Source: Flavobacterium sp. LC2016-13
GTDB taxonomy: Bacteria > Bacteroidota > Bacteroidia > Flavobacteriales > Flavobacteriaceae
DNA: 64,000 nucleotides
Assembly (NCBI RefSeq): GCF_009707955.1
Contig: NZ_WMDQ01000008.1
Span: forward strand, 1 to 64,000
Direction of reading: 5' to 3'
This document shows positions 37,610-45,618 of this stretch, in pieces. The stretch's first letter is position 1, and each line of letters begins with the position of its first letter. The translations under genes and the position numbers were made by a program. Below the pieces are notes generated by a model, which had not been told where the DNA came from, did no database searches, and saw only the letters and a program-made list of their open reading frames with translations.

Positions 37610-38968
37610 ATGAAACAAAGAATCAATTTATTAATCGCTTTTTCAGTTATTGCCCTGATCGTTTTATCGACTGTTCAATGTTATTTGGTAAAAACGACTT
37701 ACGATTATAAAGTGGCACAATTTCATACTGAAATAAAAAATGAAATTGGTCAAATCTCGAATAATTACAGCGATATTGATTCGGTTATTGTTTCTAAAAA
37801 AGAAGCGCTTTACAAACAATTGACAGAGAATTATATTCAGGGAAAAAACTCGAAATCTGATATTAAAAAAGGTGTTCTTGAAAATGCATATCGAGATGCG
37901 CTGACACTAAAAATTCAGCAGAAGTTTGAAAGGGAACTTCCTAATCTTAAAATTGATTTTGCGATTGTACTGAATAAATTTATCCTGTATCAAAACACGA
38001 AAAAAACAGATACTATTTTTTCTGAAAAGCCTTTTATCCAAAACAAATTATACGGGAATTTAGCTTCATTAAACCATGCTTTTCTGGTTCGAAATTATGT
38101 TGGAACGACGAATGTAACGTATCAAAATCAGGATTATAAATTATTGACAGAAGATTCGATGTACGTTTGTGTGATCGATTGGGAAATGATTATTTTAAAA
38201 CGAATGGCTTTTATTCTCGTTTTGTCTTTGTTGTCTATTGTAACGCTTATAACGCTTTTTGTGATCGCACTAAAAGCTTTAATAAAACAGAAGAAAGTAA
38301 GCGATATCAAGACTGATTTTATCAATAATATTACGCACGAACTCAAAACGCCTTTGGCAACTTTAAGCATTTCAACCAAAATTTTAGAACAGAAAGATAT
38401 TCGTGAAAACGATGAAAATTTCAATGCTATTATTAATACAATTTCCCGTCAGAACAATCGACTTCAGCATTTAATCGATCAGGTAATGGCAAATTCATTG
38501 GCTGAAAATGAAATCGAATTGCAGAAAGAAAAAATAAATACAGAAGCTTTTTTACTTTCTATTATTGAAGATTTTAGATTGGCAAATCCGAAAATTGCAA
38601 TTGAAACCGATTTTCAGACTCAAAAAACGATTTTGGTTTTGGATAAATTTCACTTAACAACGGCAATTTTAAATGTATTGGAAAATGCTGTAAAATACGG
38701 TTCAAATAACATTTTTGTAAAAACTAAAACTATTGAAAATCAATTTTCTGTAAGCATCGTAGATGATGGAATTGGAATTTCAAAAAATAAACAATCGCTT
38801 CTTTTTGAAAAATTTTATCGTGTTGAACAAGGTAATCTTCACAATACAAAAGGGCTTGGATTGGGTCTTTATTATGTCGACCAGATTATAAAAGCACATC
38901 AGGGTTCGGTTGCTGTTATTAGCGAATTAGGAAAAGGTGCTGAATTTACTTTTATGTTTAAAGTTTAA
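37610..38968 (+). CDS. Membrane sensor histidine kinase
   Basis: 452 residues. A transmembrane helix near 7-27 and another near 195-222 bracket a periplasmic sensor domain of about 165 residues. The kinase core follows without a HAMP domain: phospho-acceptor His243 in THELKTPL, N box NVLENAVKYG near 365, G1 DDGIGIS near 385 and G2 GLGLGLYYV near 420. It phosphorylates the response regulator encoded immediately downstream. The signal is unknown, but the divergent outer-membrane receptor suggests envelope or nutrient sensing. Confidence 0.93.
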   Translation: MKQRINLLIAFSVIALIVLSTVQCYLVKTTYDYKVAQFHTEIKNEIGQISNNYSDIDSVIVSKKEALYKQLTENYIQGKNSKSDIKKGVLENAYRDALTLKIQQKFERELPNLKIDFAIVLNKFILYQNTKKTDTIFSEKPFIQNKLYGNLASLNHAFLVRNYVGTTNVTYQNQDYKLLTEDSMYVCVIDWEMIILKRMAFILVLSLLSIVTLITLFVIALKALIKQKKVSDIKTDFINNITHELKTPLATLSISTKILEQKDIRENDENFNAIINTISRQNNRLQHLIDQVMANSLAENEIELQKEKINTEAFLLSIIEDFRLANPKIAIETDFQTQKTILVLDKFHLTTAILNVLENAVKYGSNNIFVKTKTIENQFSVSIVDDGIGISKNKQSLLFEKFYRVEQGNLHNTKGLGLGLYYVDQIIKAHQGSVAVISELGKGAEFTFMFKV

Positions 38969-39676
38969 TTGATTTTACCATTGAAAAAGATTCTTTTAGC
39001 CGAAGACGATACTGATTTTGCGCATGTTTTAAAGCAATATTTAGAGCTTTATAGATATGAAGTTATTTGGGCTGAAGATGGCGAAATGGCTTTGGAATAT
39101 TTTAAAAATCAAACTTTTGATATTTGTGTTTTTGATGTTATGATGCCCAAACTTGACGGGTTTTCGCTGGCTGAAAAAATCATCAAAATAAATCCCGATA
39201 TTCCTTTTATCTTTTTGACTGCCAAAAAATTAAAGGAAGATAAAATCATTGGATTAAAATTAGGTGCGGATGATTATATCGTGAAACCTTTTGAAGCTGA
39301 AGAATTGATTTTACGTTTACAAAACATCTTAAAAAGAAGCCAGAGAAATGCTGTTTTGACGGAAAACGTCATTATTGAAATCGGTCTATATACTTTTGAT
39401 ACCAAACGTCTTTCATTAAAAATAAACGATCAAACGCAACAACTTACCGAGAAAGAAGCGGCGTTGATTCATTACTTCTATTTACATCAAAACCAATTAC
39501 TTAAAAGAGAACAAATCCTGAAAGCGATTTGGGGAAATGATGATTTTTTCTCTGGCAGAAGTATGGATGTTTATATTAGTAAGATTAGAAAATATCTTAA
39601 ACTTGATTCAAGTATCAGCATTGAAAGTCTGCGCAATATTGGGCTTGAATTTAAAATAGAAAATGCATCAACTTAA
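38969..39676 (+). CDS. OmpR-type response regulator, probable TTG start
   Basis: About 231-235 residues. The receiver domain has the acidic pair AEDDTD, phospho-acceptor Asp in FDVMMPKLDG near residue 57, and the Thr/Lys switch FLTAKK. The C-terminal winged helix has TEKEAALIHYF and KISKIRKYL-type motifs (SGRSMDVYISKIRKYL). No ATG precedes the receiver domain; translation must begin at TTG, either 38969 or 38981, the latter giving the usual MKKILLAEDD. It directly follows the kinase stop and is surely in the same operon. Confidence 0.9.
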   Translation: MILPLKKILLAEDDTDFAHVLKQYLELYRYEVIWAEDGEMALEYFKNQTFDICVFDVMMPKLDGFSLAEKIIKINPDIPFIFLTAKKLKEDKIIGLKLGADDYIVKPFEAEELILRLQNILKRSQRNAVLTENVIIEIGLYTFDTKRLSLKINDQTQQLTEKEAALIHYFYLHQNQLLKREQILKAIWGNDDFFSGRSMDVYISKIRKYLKLDSSISIESLRNIGLEFKIENAST

Positions 39677-39679
39677 ACG

Positions 39680-40342
39680 CTATTTAATTCGTTTAACACC
39701 AAAATAATAATTAAACCCTAATCCAAAAACACCTACATTATCAGCTTTTTCTGTACCTGGGTTCAATTGATTAAAAACATCAGAAACCCTGATTGTGTTG
39801 TAGTATAGATTGATCGCCATTGAGTTGGAATACCACGAATCAAAGTTAAAAACATATCCCAATCCCAATCCAAAATTATGCTGCGAGGCTGACAAACTTC
39901 TTTTTGTCTGAACTGAGCCTAATGCATTATTACCTTTAGTTTCTGTAACATCAATTAATGAATAAATATATTTAGGAAGTATTTGTATGTAACCAGAGTC
40001 ATGATAATCGCCCAAAACTATTTTGGAACAAAAACTAAAATTAAAATTAGAAAAAGATTTTTCAGAAGTAATTGAGGTATTTGAGCCGGGATTGTCTTTT
40101 AAATTTCCAAACATGTAATTCACTTCTATTTCCGGAATTAAAAAATCAGTTGCCCTATATTCTGAACCGGCAGAAAAACTAATAGCAGGTGAAGTTTCTA
40201 AATCTTTTTCAAACGAATACAGTTGAAAAAGAAATCCAGCTCCAACAAAAGGACGGAGTTCTTGTGCATTACTATTTGAAGCGGTAACCAAAATAAAAAA
40301 AATAAAAAAGATTTTTTTAAATTCCCTGTATAATTGCGGCAT
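39680..40342 (-). CDS. Small outer-membrane beta-barrel protein
   Basis: 220 residues with a signal peptide ending near SNAQ (residue 26). The mature part alternates polar and hydrophobic residues in about eight strands with glycine/aromatic pairs (FVGAGFLFQL, LGLGYVFNFD, GVFGLGFNYYF), as in PF13568-type porin-like proteins. The function is unknown; it is probably a structural outer-membrane protein. Its stop is four bases from the response-regulator stop (convergent). Confidence 0.75.
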   Translation of the reverse strand: MPQLYREFKKIFFIFFILVTASNSNAQELRPFVGAGFLFQLYSFEKDLETSPAISFSAGSEYRATDFLIPEIEVNYMFGNLKDNPGSNTSITSEKSFSNFNFSFCSKIVLGDYHDSGYIQILPKYIYSLIDVTETKGNNALGSVQTKRSLSASQHNFGLGLGYVFNFDSWYSNSMAINLYYNTIRVSDVFNQLNPGTEKADNVGVFGLGFNYYFGVKRIK

Positions 40343-40498
40343 AAATACTAAATTTTATTATTACCAAACATACTTAAAATTAAATTCAATAATTTATTTT
40401 TTATAAGAATGTTACTCTTAATAGTTGGATAAATAAAATACTGCAAATCATGTAAGTTTCATAAACAATTGTATAACAGTTTAAAACTATTTGAGAGG

Positions 40499-40506
40499 TA
40501 AATTTG
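40499..40506 (+). promoter_or_regulatory. TAAATTTG element before the small membrane protein
   Basis: TAAATTTG fits TAnnTTTG, 24 bp before the ATG at 40531. No TTG is at the ideal upstream distance. Confidence 0.4.
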
Positions 40507-40530
40507 ATCTAAACCATAAAAACATTTATC

Positions 40531-40725
40531 ATGAACCTAAAAAGATTTTTCGGAGGATTGTTGACAATTCTCGGAATCGTGGGGCTTATTTACACTGCTG
40601 TAATTTTTGCCGGCACAACAGGAGCAACCAGAGATATTAAATCACTAATTATTTACGGAATTTTAGGAATCGTTTTCTTTATGTCTGGCATTAGTTTAGT
40701 GCGTACAACAAAAGACGAATCGTAG
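40531..40725 (+). CDS. 64-residue two-helix membrane protein
   Basis: Two hydrophobic helices (about 7-27 and 38-58) with a short polar loop and a charged C-terminus (RTTKDES). It has its own promoter element and a clean ATG. It resembles small Bacteroidota inner-membrane proteins of unknown function; I can offer no role. It is convergent with the reductase gene five bases away. Confidence 0.65.
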   Translation: MNLKRFFGGLLTILGIVGLIYTAVIFAGTTGATRDIKSLIIYGILGIVFFMSGISLVRTTKDES

Positions 40726-40729
40726 ATAG

Positions 40730-41647
40730 CTATAATAAAGTATTTGCGATTTTTTCGTAAAGCGGTGTTTTTACCTTATACTTTATTCCTTCGTTTACAA
40801 CAAATTGCGTCAGCGAAATAGCTTCGATATTTTTGCCTGCCAATAAATCTCTGTGCATAGATGAAGTCGCTTCTTTAGGCGATTTTTCTAGTTTTAAAAT
40901 AGTTTGGTTTACAATATCGTCCGGTAATTGTAAACCTTTTGCTATTGCAACGGCTTCAATTTCTTTTAGCAATTCGATATAAATTTGTTTTGATTTTGGA
41001 TTGTTTAATATTTCTCCAATATTTTGGTTTAGATAAGAAGTTGCAGAAGCCAGCGCAGAAATAAAAATGAATTTTTCCCAAACGGTTTCTTCAATATTTT
41101 CTACTAAATGGCTTTCGATTTTGGCTTTATGAAAAATGGCATTCAATTCTTCTAATTTAGAAGCTGAAGCTGTTGTTGAACCAAAAAATAACTTTTCGAA
41201 AAAACCAATTTTACGAATTGTTCCCGGTGAAAAAATCATCGAAACAATATAAACACATCCTTGCAAAACAGTACTTTTAGGATAAATTTTCTGTATGCGT
41301 TCCGGCGCGTCAACGCCATTATATAAAGGCAGAATTACGGTTTCTGGTGTAATACATTGCTTTAGTGAAAGTAAACTTTCGGCAATATCATAGGTTTTTG
41401 TGGCGCAAATTAAATAATCCAGAACGCCAATTTCTTCGGGATTATTTGAAACTATTTTAGGAAAAACAACGGTTTCAGAATCATCTGTTATAATTTTTAA
41501 ACCGTTTTCTTTGATTGCTTTTTGGGTTTCACCACGGGCAATAAAAATGACTTCAACTTCTGTTGATTTGTAATATGCTTTTGCTAAAAGTCCGCCAAAA
41601 TATCCACCTACTCCACCGAGTCCTAAAATTCCTATTCTTGTTTTCAT
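40730..41647 (-). CDS. 2-dehydropantoate 2-reductase family protein
   Basis: 305 residues from the ATG at 41647, which begins the family-typical MKTRIGILGLGGVGGYFGG; the in-frame ATG at 41692 is within a dispersed repeat. The NADPH-binding GLGGVGGYFG motif near residue 8, a central CATKTYD and a C-terminal helical domain with the conserved K in VWEKFIFI and SSMHRDL fit ApbA/PanE. The enzyme reduces ketopantoate to pantoate on the way to coenzyme A. Paralogues with other 2-oxoacid substrates are common, so the panE assignment is probable rather than certain. Confidence 0.8.
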   Translation of the reverse strand: MKTRIGILGLGGVGGYFGGLLAKAYYKSTEVEVIFIARGETQKAIKENGLKIITDDSETVVFPKIVSNNPEEIGVLDYLICATKTYDIAESLLSLKQCITPETVILPLYNGVDAPERIQKIYPKSTVLQGCVYIVSMIFSPGTIRKIGFFEKLFFGSTTASASKLEELNAIFHKAKIESHLVENIEETVWEKFIFISALASATSYLNQNIGEILNNPKSKQIYIELLKEIEAVAIAKGLQLPDDIVNQTILKLEKSPKEATSSMHRDLLAGKNIEAISLTQFVVNEGIKYKVKTPLYEKIANTLL

Positions 41648-41649
41648 TT

Positions 41650-41697
41650 TTATTTTTTTTGCCACGAATTGCACGAATTTGCACAAATTCAAATTAA
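41650..41697. repeat. Dispersed repeat family 3, copy C
   Basis: GCCACGAATTGCACGAATTTG with a partner-like ACAAATTC follows directly upstream of the reductase start, related to the blocks at 31127, 32066 and 50862. Confidence 0.45.
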
Positions 41698-41710
41698 GTA
41701 ACCATAAAGT

Positions 41711-41746
41711 TGTGTCATTTCGACGAAGAAGACTAGAAATGACACA
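41711..41746. repeat. Dispersed palindrome family 1, copy B (internally deleted)
   Basis: TGTGTCATTTC (41711-41721) and GAAATGACACA (41736-41746) are the outer 11 bp of the family 1 arms; the inner part and spacer are reduced to 14 nt. The following linker and family 2 block match the order at 30.2 kb. Confidence 0.75.
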
Positions 41747-41757
41747 AAATGAGAATA

Positions 41758-41818
41758 AAAATCCATCTAAATCCGCGTCTTCGCTTTAGCGAATCCGTTT
41801 CATCCGCATTCTATAAAT
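41758..41818. repeat. Dispersed repeat family 2, copy B
   Basis: AAATCCGCGTCTTCG, TTAGCGAATCCGTTTCATCCG recur as at 30301-30360. The block ends right at the symporter stop codon. Confidence 0.75.
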
Positions 41819-43072
41819 TTATTCCTCCACAACAGCATCCAGATTCAACTCCGTAAAATCATGTTCTGTTTTCGAAATTATAATTGTTGCTACCGTATTT
41901 CCAATTAAGTTGGTAATCGCTCTTGCTTCGCTCATAAATTTATCAACTCCCAATAAAAAAGCCAAACCTTCTACCGGAATTTTATGCAACGCTGTTAAAG
42001 TTGATGCTAAAACAATAAATCCGCTTCCGGTTACGCCTGCAGCACCTTTTGATGTAATCATTAAAATTCCGATTACACTCAGGATTTCGAAAAAACTCAA
42101 ATGAACATCATACAATTGCGCCAGAAATATTACTGACATCGACAAGTAAATAGAAGTTCCGTCAAGGTTAAAAGAATATCCTGTTGGAATCACCAAACCT
42201 ACAACTGATTTGCTACAACCCATTCTTTCGAGTTTTACCATAATACTTGGCAAAGCAGCTTCAGAAGATGAAGTTCCGAGAACTAATAAAAGTTCTTCTT
42301 TAATGTATTTTAAAATCGAAAGAATATTGATTTTAAAATAGCGCAGAATACTTCCTAATACTAAAAATACAAATAAAGCCATTGTGAGGTAAACGCATAA
42401 CATCAATTTTCCAAGCGGAATCAGAGTTTCTAATCCGAATTTACCAATTGTGTAAGCCATTCCGCCAAAAGCACCAAGCGGAGCGAGATACATTACATAT
42501 TTTAAACCAAGGAAAACTACTTTCGAAAATCGTTCTAAAACCAAAATTGTCTGTTCTCTTTTGTGATAAAAATTCAATGCAATACCACAAACAATTGCCG
42601 CCAATAAAACCTGCAATGTAAAATTGGAAAGGAAAAAATGCCACCACGAAAAATGTTCTGCTGTACTATTGGTGTATTTGCTTGGATCTTGTAAAGCCAA
42701 ACCAGATCTGTCTATTTTTCCAGGTTGAAAAAAATAAGCTACGCCAACTCCAATTGCCAAAGCAACTGTTGAAACTATCTCAAAATAACCCAACGCTTTT
42801 ATACCAATTCGGCCTACTTTTTTAAGATTTCCCATTCCGGAAATTCCCAAAACAATCGTCAGGAAAATAATTGGCCCGATAAATAGTTTGATAATATCGA
42901 CAAAAGTTTTCCCGATAATTTCCATTTTAACGCCGTTTTCAGGGGAAAAATGCCCGAGTAAAACGCCAGCAATAATGGCAATTAAAACCCAAAAAGTAAG
43001 ATTTGTGATTATTGCCTGAAAAGTGCTTTTCTTAGGTTTGATAACGGGATTTGGAGTAGAAGTTATATTCAT
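41819..43072 (-). CDS. Dicarboxylate/amino acid:cation symporter
   Basis: 417 residues of the GltP/DctA (SLC1-like) family, with about eight membrane helices and two re-entrant hairpins. Motifs are GTSSSEAALP near 274 (hairpin HP1), the TGYSFNLDGTSIYL segment near 307 and the GAAGVTGSGFIVL hairpin near 354. It imports glutamate, aspartate or C4-dicarboxylates with sodium or protons; the exact substrate is not readable. A minus-strand TATATTTG at 43091-43098 lies just beyond the 3' end of RNase P RNA. Confidence 0.9.
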   Translation of the reverse strand: MNITSTPNPVIKPKKSTFQAIITNLTFWVLIAIIAGVLLGHFSPENGVKMEIIGKTFVDIIKLFIGPIIFLTIVLGISGMGNLKKVGRIGIKALGYFEIVSTVALAIGVGVAYFFQPGKIDRSGLALQDPSKYTNSTAEHFSWWHFFLSNFTLQVLLAAIVCGIALNFYHKREQTILVLERFSKVVFLGLKYVMYLAPLGAFGGMAYTIGKFGLETLIPLGKLMLCVYLTMALFVFLVLGSILRYFKINILSILKYIKEELLLVLGTSSSEAALPSIMVKLERMGCSKSVVGLVIPTGYSFNLDGTSIYLSMSVIFLAQLYDVHLSFFEILSVIGILMITSKGAAGVTGSGFIVLASTLTALHKIPVEGLAFLLGVDKFMSEARAITNLIGNTVATIIISKTEHDFTELNLDAVVEE

Positions 43073-43090
43073 GAAAGTAAGTTAGTTTCA

Positions 43091-43098
43091 CAAATATA
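43091..43098 (-). promoter_or_regulatory. TATATTTG element for the symporter gene
   Basis: On the minus strand TATATTTG fits TAnnTTTG, 18 bp before the symporter ATG. It overlaps the U-rich end of the RNase P gene, so the terminator of one and the promoter of the other are shared. Confidence 0.45.
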
Positions 43099-43102
43099 TA
43101 AA

Positions 43103-43417
43103 AAATGCAGACCTATAAGCCGGATTCTGTCCCTGATAAATCAGGGCCTTATCATTTATCTAGATCATGCATTACTGCATGACTCAAGCTACCTACCCTT
43201 CAACAACGGACGAGAAGCCCTTAAATGCTGATATACTTGGTATTTCACCGCATAGAGTTTACCTGGTTTCACTACAGCATTACCTGTACATACTTTCTGT
43301 TGCACTTGTCCTAATCTCGTCGGTAAAGACGAGACCGACGGGTGTTACCCGCTATGCTTCTCTGTGGTGTCCGGACTTTCCTCCCCTCAACGAATTGAGC
43401 GACGATAAGGCGGTCTG
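43103..43417 (-). ncRNA. rnpB: RNase P RNA
   Basis: Read on the minus strand, the 5' half carries the universally conserved GAGGAAAGTCCGGAC block (CR I) soon after the start. It is followed by CACAGAGAAGCAT, GCGGGTAACACCCG and, near the 3' end, ACAGAATCCGGCTTATAGG (CR V). This is the bacterial class A RNase P RNA that cuts tRNA leaders. Ends are approximate: the start is set from the TACTTTTG promoter element at 43423-43430 and the end from the T-rich run at about 43100. No protein is encoded here despite a long open frame on the plus strand. Confidence 0.95.
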
Positions 43418-43422
43418 CGCGG

Positions 43423-43430
43423 CAAAAGTA
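43423..43430 (-). promoter_or_regulatory. TACTTTTG promoter element of rnpB
   Basis: TACTTTTG, identical to the element at the left edge of the window, lies just before the RNase P 5' end. The upstream TTG is not canonical. Confidence 0.65.
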
Positions 43431-43544
43431 GCGATTTATGAACGAAGAAACGAGTATTTAAAATTCTGTTTTTTATAAATTTTTCATAACAATTTAATTT
43501 TAAATTAGTTACCTTTAAAATCCATAATTTTAAATTCTTTTATT

Positions 43545-43838
43545 ATGACTAAAATGTATCATTACGCAACTGTTTCAAAAGCTTTAGATGAATTGCATGA
43601 AAAAGGGTTTACATGCGATTTTAACATTAACTCGGATATCATTAAAAAAAATCCTGAGAAATTTGAAATTGTACATGTGTATCGATACGAAGGGGATTCA
43701 GACCCAGGCGATGAGGCAGTTGTATACGGAATTAAATCAACATCAGGTAAAAAAGGCGTTTATGTAGCAGGTTTCTCCGCCGATTCAGATCAGGAAACTG
43801 CAAAGTTTTTATTTGCTTTGAGTATTAAGGGAAGGTAA
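43545..43838 (+). CDS. Conserved 97-residue protein of unknown function
   Basis: The short acidic protein [17 protein letters not shown]... has an alpha/beta pattern with a central [13 protein letters not shown] motif and ends in a helix. Homologues in Bacteroidota are, as I recall, often labelled phosphoribosylpyrophosphate synthetase. I see no PRPP loop or Walker-like motif that would support this name, and a real synthetase is about three times longer. It is likely cytoplasmic. A TACCTTTA element near 43510 may be its promoter. Confidence 0.7.
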   Translation: MTKMYHYATVSKALDELHEKGFTCDFNINSDIIKKNPEKFEIVHVYRYEGDSDPGDEAVVYGIKSTSGKKGVYVAGFSADSDQETAKFLFALSIKGR

Positions 43839-43861
43839 ATTTTTAGGAGTTATTCCAAATG

Positions 43862-43953
43862 TGTGTCATTTCGAGGGACGAGAAATCACATTCAGTATTC
43901 GACAACAGTGCGTGATAAACTTTATGTGATTTCTCCTTCGTCGAAATGACACA
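43862..43953. repeat. Dispersed palindrome family 1, copy C
   Basis: Arms 43862-43891 and 43924-43953 repeat the 30-bp arms found at 30.2 kb, with about three mismatches between arms and a different 32-nt spacer. It again lies between convergent genes and may serve as a terminator. Confidence 0.8.
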
Positions 43954-43962
43954 AAAACACAC

Positions 43963-43990
43963 AAAAAAGCCCATCACAAGGACAGGCTTT
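43963..43990 (-). terminator. Terminator of the BON-LysM gene
   Basis: On the minus strand AAGCCTGTC pairs with GATGGGCTT (two G-U pairs) around CTTGT and is followed by a T run. Confidence 0.7.
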
Positions 43991-44009
43991 AAAAACAACA
44001 CAACTAAAA

Positions 44010-44381
44010 TTATGCTGTTGGTATTTTCAATTTCCAACCTGGCTGAATGAGGTCCGGGTTTTTAATAACGTCTTTATTGGCTTCATAAATTGCCTGCCAT
44101 GAAACGCCGTGTTCTTTTCCAATTTTTGATAAAGAATCTCCGCTTTTAACGGTATAATCTGTTGTTGTTCCCTGAGAAACCTCAATATTCATTACAACAT
44201 CTGCTGATCTAAATTCAGGATCTATTTTTCCGTAAGCATCCCAAAGTTTTTCTTTATCGTCTGCAGTTTTTGCTGTCCCGTCAACATACAAAACATTATC
44301 TTGTTCTCTTACTTGTAAATTTGCTATTCCTAAGTTAGTAGCCAAATCTGTTAACTCTTTGTATTTATCTTGTAAACTCAT
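44010..44381 (-). CDS. BON-LysM protein resembling potassium-binding Kbp (YgaU)
   Basis: 123 residues with no signal peptide. Residues about 10-70 form a BON-like domain (NVLYVDGTAKTADDKEKLW) and 74-122 a LysM domain (YTVKSGDSLSKIGKEHGV to PGWKLKIP). This BON-then-LysM order without a signal sequence is that of E. coli Kbp/YgaU, a cytoplasmic potassium-binding protein. The name rests on architecture; the protein could instead bind peptidoglycan if exported another way. It is six bases from the BON lipoprotein gene and in the same operon. Confidence 0.8.
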   Translation of the reverse strand: MSLQDKYKELTDLATNLGIANLQVREQDNVLYVDGTAKTADDKEKLWDAYGKIDPEFRSADVVMNIEVSQGTTTDYTVKSGDSLSKIGKEHGVSWQAIYEANKDVIKNPDLIQPGWKLKIPTA

Positions 44382-44387
44382 GGCTTC

Positions 44388-44867
44388 TTATTTAATGGTT
44401 AACTTATTTTCGACTTTTTTAGGTTTCAATTCCTGAACGCTTTTTATTAAATTCGGTAATTGATCTCTTTTTATGGTTCCTGAAAGTGTTACAACTCCAC
44501 TTGCAACTGTAGCAGTTACACCATTATACGTTTTTACAACTTCATTAACCGAAGTAGTTAAAACACTATCAGCATTAATTTCAACCGGAGCTGTTGTAAC
44601 TACAGGTTCAGGAGCCGGAATTTCACAGTTATTTACAACTGATTTAACTCCTTTAACTGATTGTACAGCGCGTTCAACATTTTGTTTAACAGCATCGTCT
44701 TTGCAAGTACCTAAAATAGTAGCAACACCATTAACAACAGTTACTTGTACTTCTGGAGTATCTGCAATTTTAGCAGCAATCTCTTTTTGAATATCTGCAT
44801 CTTTCGGGCCACAGGCCAATACTGAAAAGGCCAGAACCGTTCCTAATAAAATAGATTTAACTTTCAT
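44388..44867 (-). CDS. BON-domain lipoprotein
   Basis: 159 residues. The signal peptide ends in the lipobox LACG, with Cys19 lipidated. Two BON domains follow (about 26-85 and 95-157), each with a VTVVNGVATILG or TATVASGVVTLSG turn, separated by a proline- and threonine-rich linker. BON domains bind membranes or act in envelope maintenance, as in OsmY and DolP. Coupling to the Kbp-like gene suggests an osmotic or envelope-stress role. A minus-strand TAACTTTA near 44890 is a likely promoter element. Confidence 0.85.
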   Translation of the reverse strand: MKVKSILLGTVLAFSVLACGPKDADIQKEIAAKIADTPEVQVTVVNGVATILGTCKDDAVKQNVERAVQSVKGVKSVVNNCEIPAPEPVVTTAPVEINADSVLTTSVNEVVKTYNGVTATVASGVVTLSGTIKRDQLPNLIKSVQELKPKKVENKLTIK

Positions 44868-45015
44868 AATGATATTTTTTTAATTAATTTATACTAAAGT
44901 TAAAACGAATTAATTAATCAAATATTACAAAATAATCCTACAATTTTTATATTTTTCCCATTAAAAGATTTGGGTTGAGTGCTAAGATATTGTATTCATT
45001 GTAGTTAAAAACTTA

Positions 45016-45498
45016 CTAGATTCTGTCTAAATAATCTGGAGAAAACATTTTTTGACCATACTTTTCAAAAATGGAATTTATTTTCTCTTTTGTTTCAATT
45101 TCATTATCTGAATTTGTTTCTAAATATCCGGCGATTTCTTCAAATAAATCATCTAAACCGGCTGGAGTTACGGTACATAATAATTTAGCCGGTTTGTCGC
45201 TCAGGTTTTTAAAACCATGAACGATTCCGCCTTTGGGAATATTGACAAAAGAGTTTTGCTTGGCAATGTAAGTTCCATCTTCAGACTTAAAACTAACTTC
45301 GCCTTCCAACACATAAAATGTCTCCAAAAAATCTGCATGCGAATGCGGGTTTGGTCCCGCACCCGGTGGAACTGACATTTCGATTACGGCATATTCTCCA
45401 TTGGTTTGTTTACCTGAGATTATAATGCGGTAATTACCTCCGGCAATTTTAAGTTTTTGACCTTCGGTTTCGTCGACGGTTATGATTGCTGGTTTCAT
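45016..45498 (-). CDS. Cupin-domain protein
   Basis: 160 residues, cytoplasmic. A single cupin barrel: motif 1 PHSHADFLETFYVLEGE near residue 51 (two His and one Glu ligands) and motif 2 PKGGIVHGF near 90. A C-terminal helical tail (about 125-160) is present. It resembles quercetinase-type small cupins, but no reaction can be assigned. It is a stand-alone gene with a short GC-rich hairpin repeat upstream. Confidence 0.8.
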   Translation of the reverse strand: MKPAIITVDETEGQKLKIAGGNYRIIISGKQTNGEYAVIEMSVPPGAGPNPHSHADFLETFYVLEGEVSFKSEDGTYIAKQNSFVNIPKGGIVHGFKNLSDKPAKLLCTVTPAGLDDLFEEIAGYLETNSDNEIETKEKINSIFEKYGQKMFSPDYLDRI

Positions 45499-45553
45499 TT
45501 TTTGAGATTGTTTTAATTCTCGTTGGTTGTTGTTTTGATTTTGAATGCGTTCA

Positions 45554-45570
45554 CGAGCGGGTTGCTCGCG
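45554..45570. repeat. Short GC-rich hairpin element
   Basis: CGAGC and GCTCG enclose GGGTT, followed by GCG. A related AGCGGGACACTCGC word occurs at 46363-46380. Both flank the hypothetical gene between them and look like REP-type elements. Confidence 0.4.
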
Positions 45571-45618
45571 CCAACATTGAGGATTAGCAGCGTAACATTA
45601 TACTTTAGCAATATTATG

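Noticed and set aside
43167-43478. A 103-codon plus-strand open frame
   Set aside because: It lies on the opposite strand of RNase P RNA, whose conserved blocks explain the sequence.
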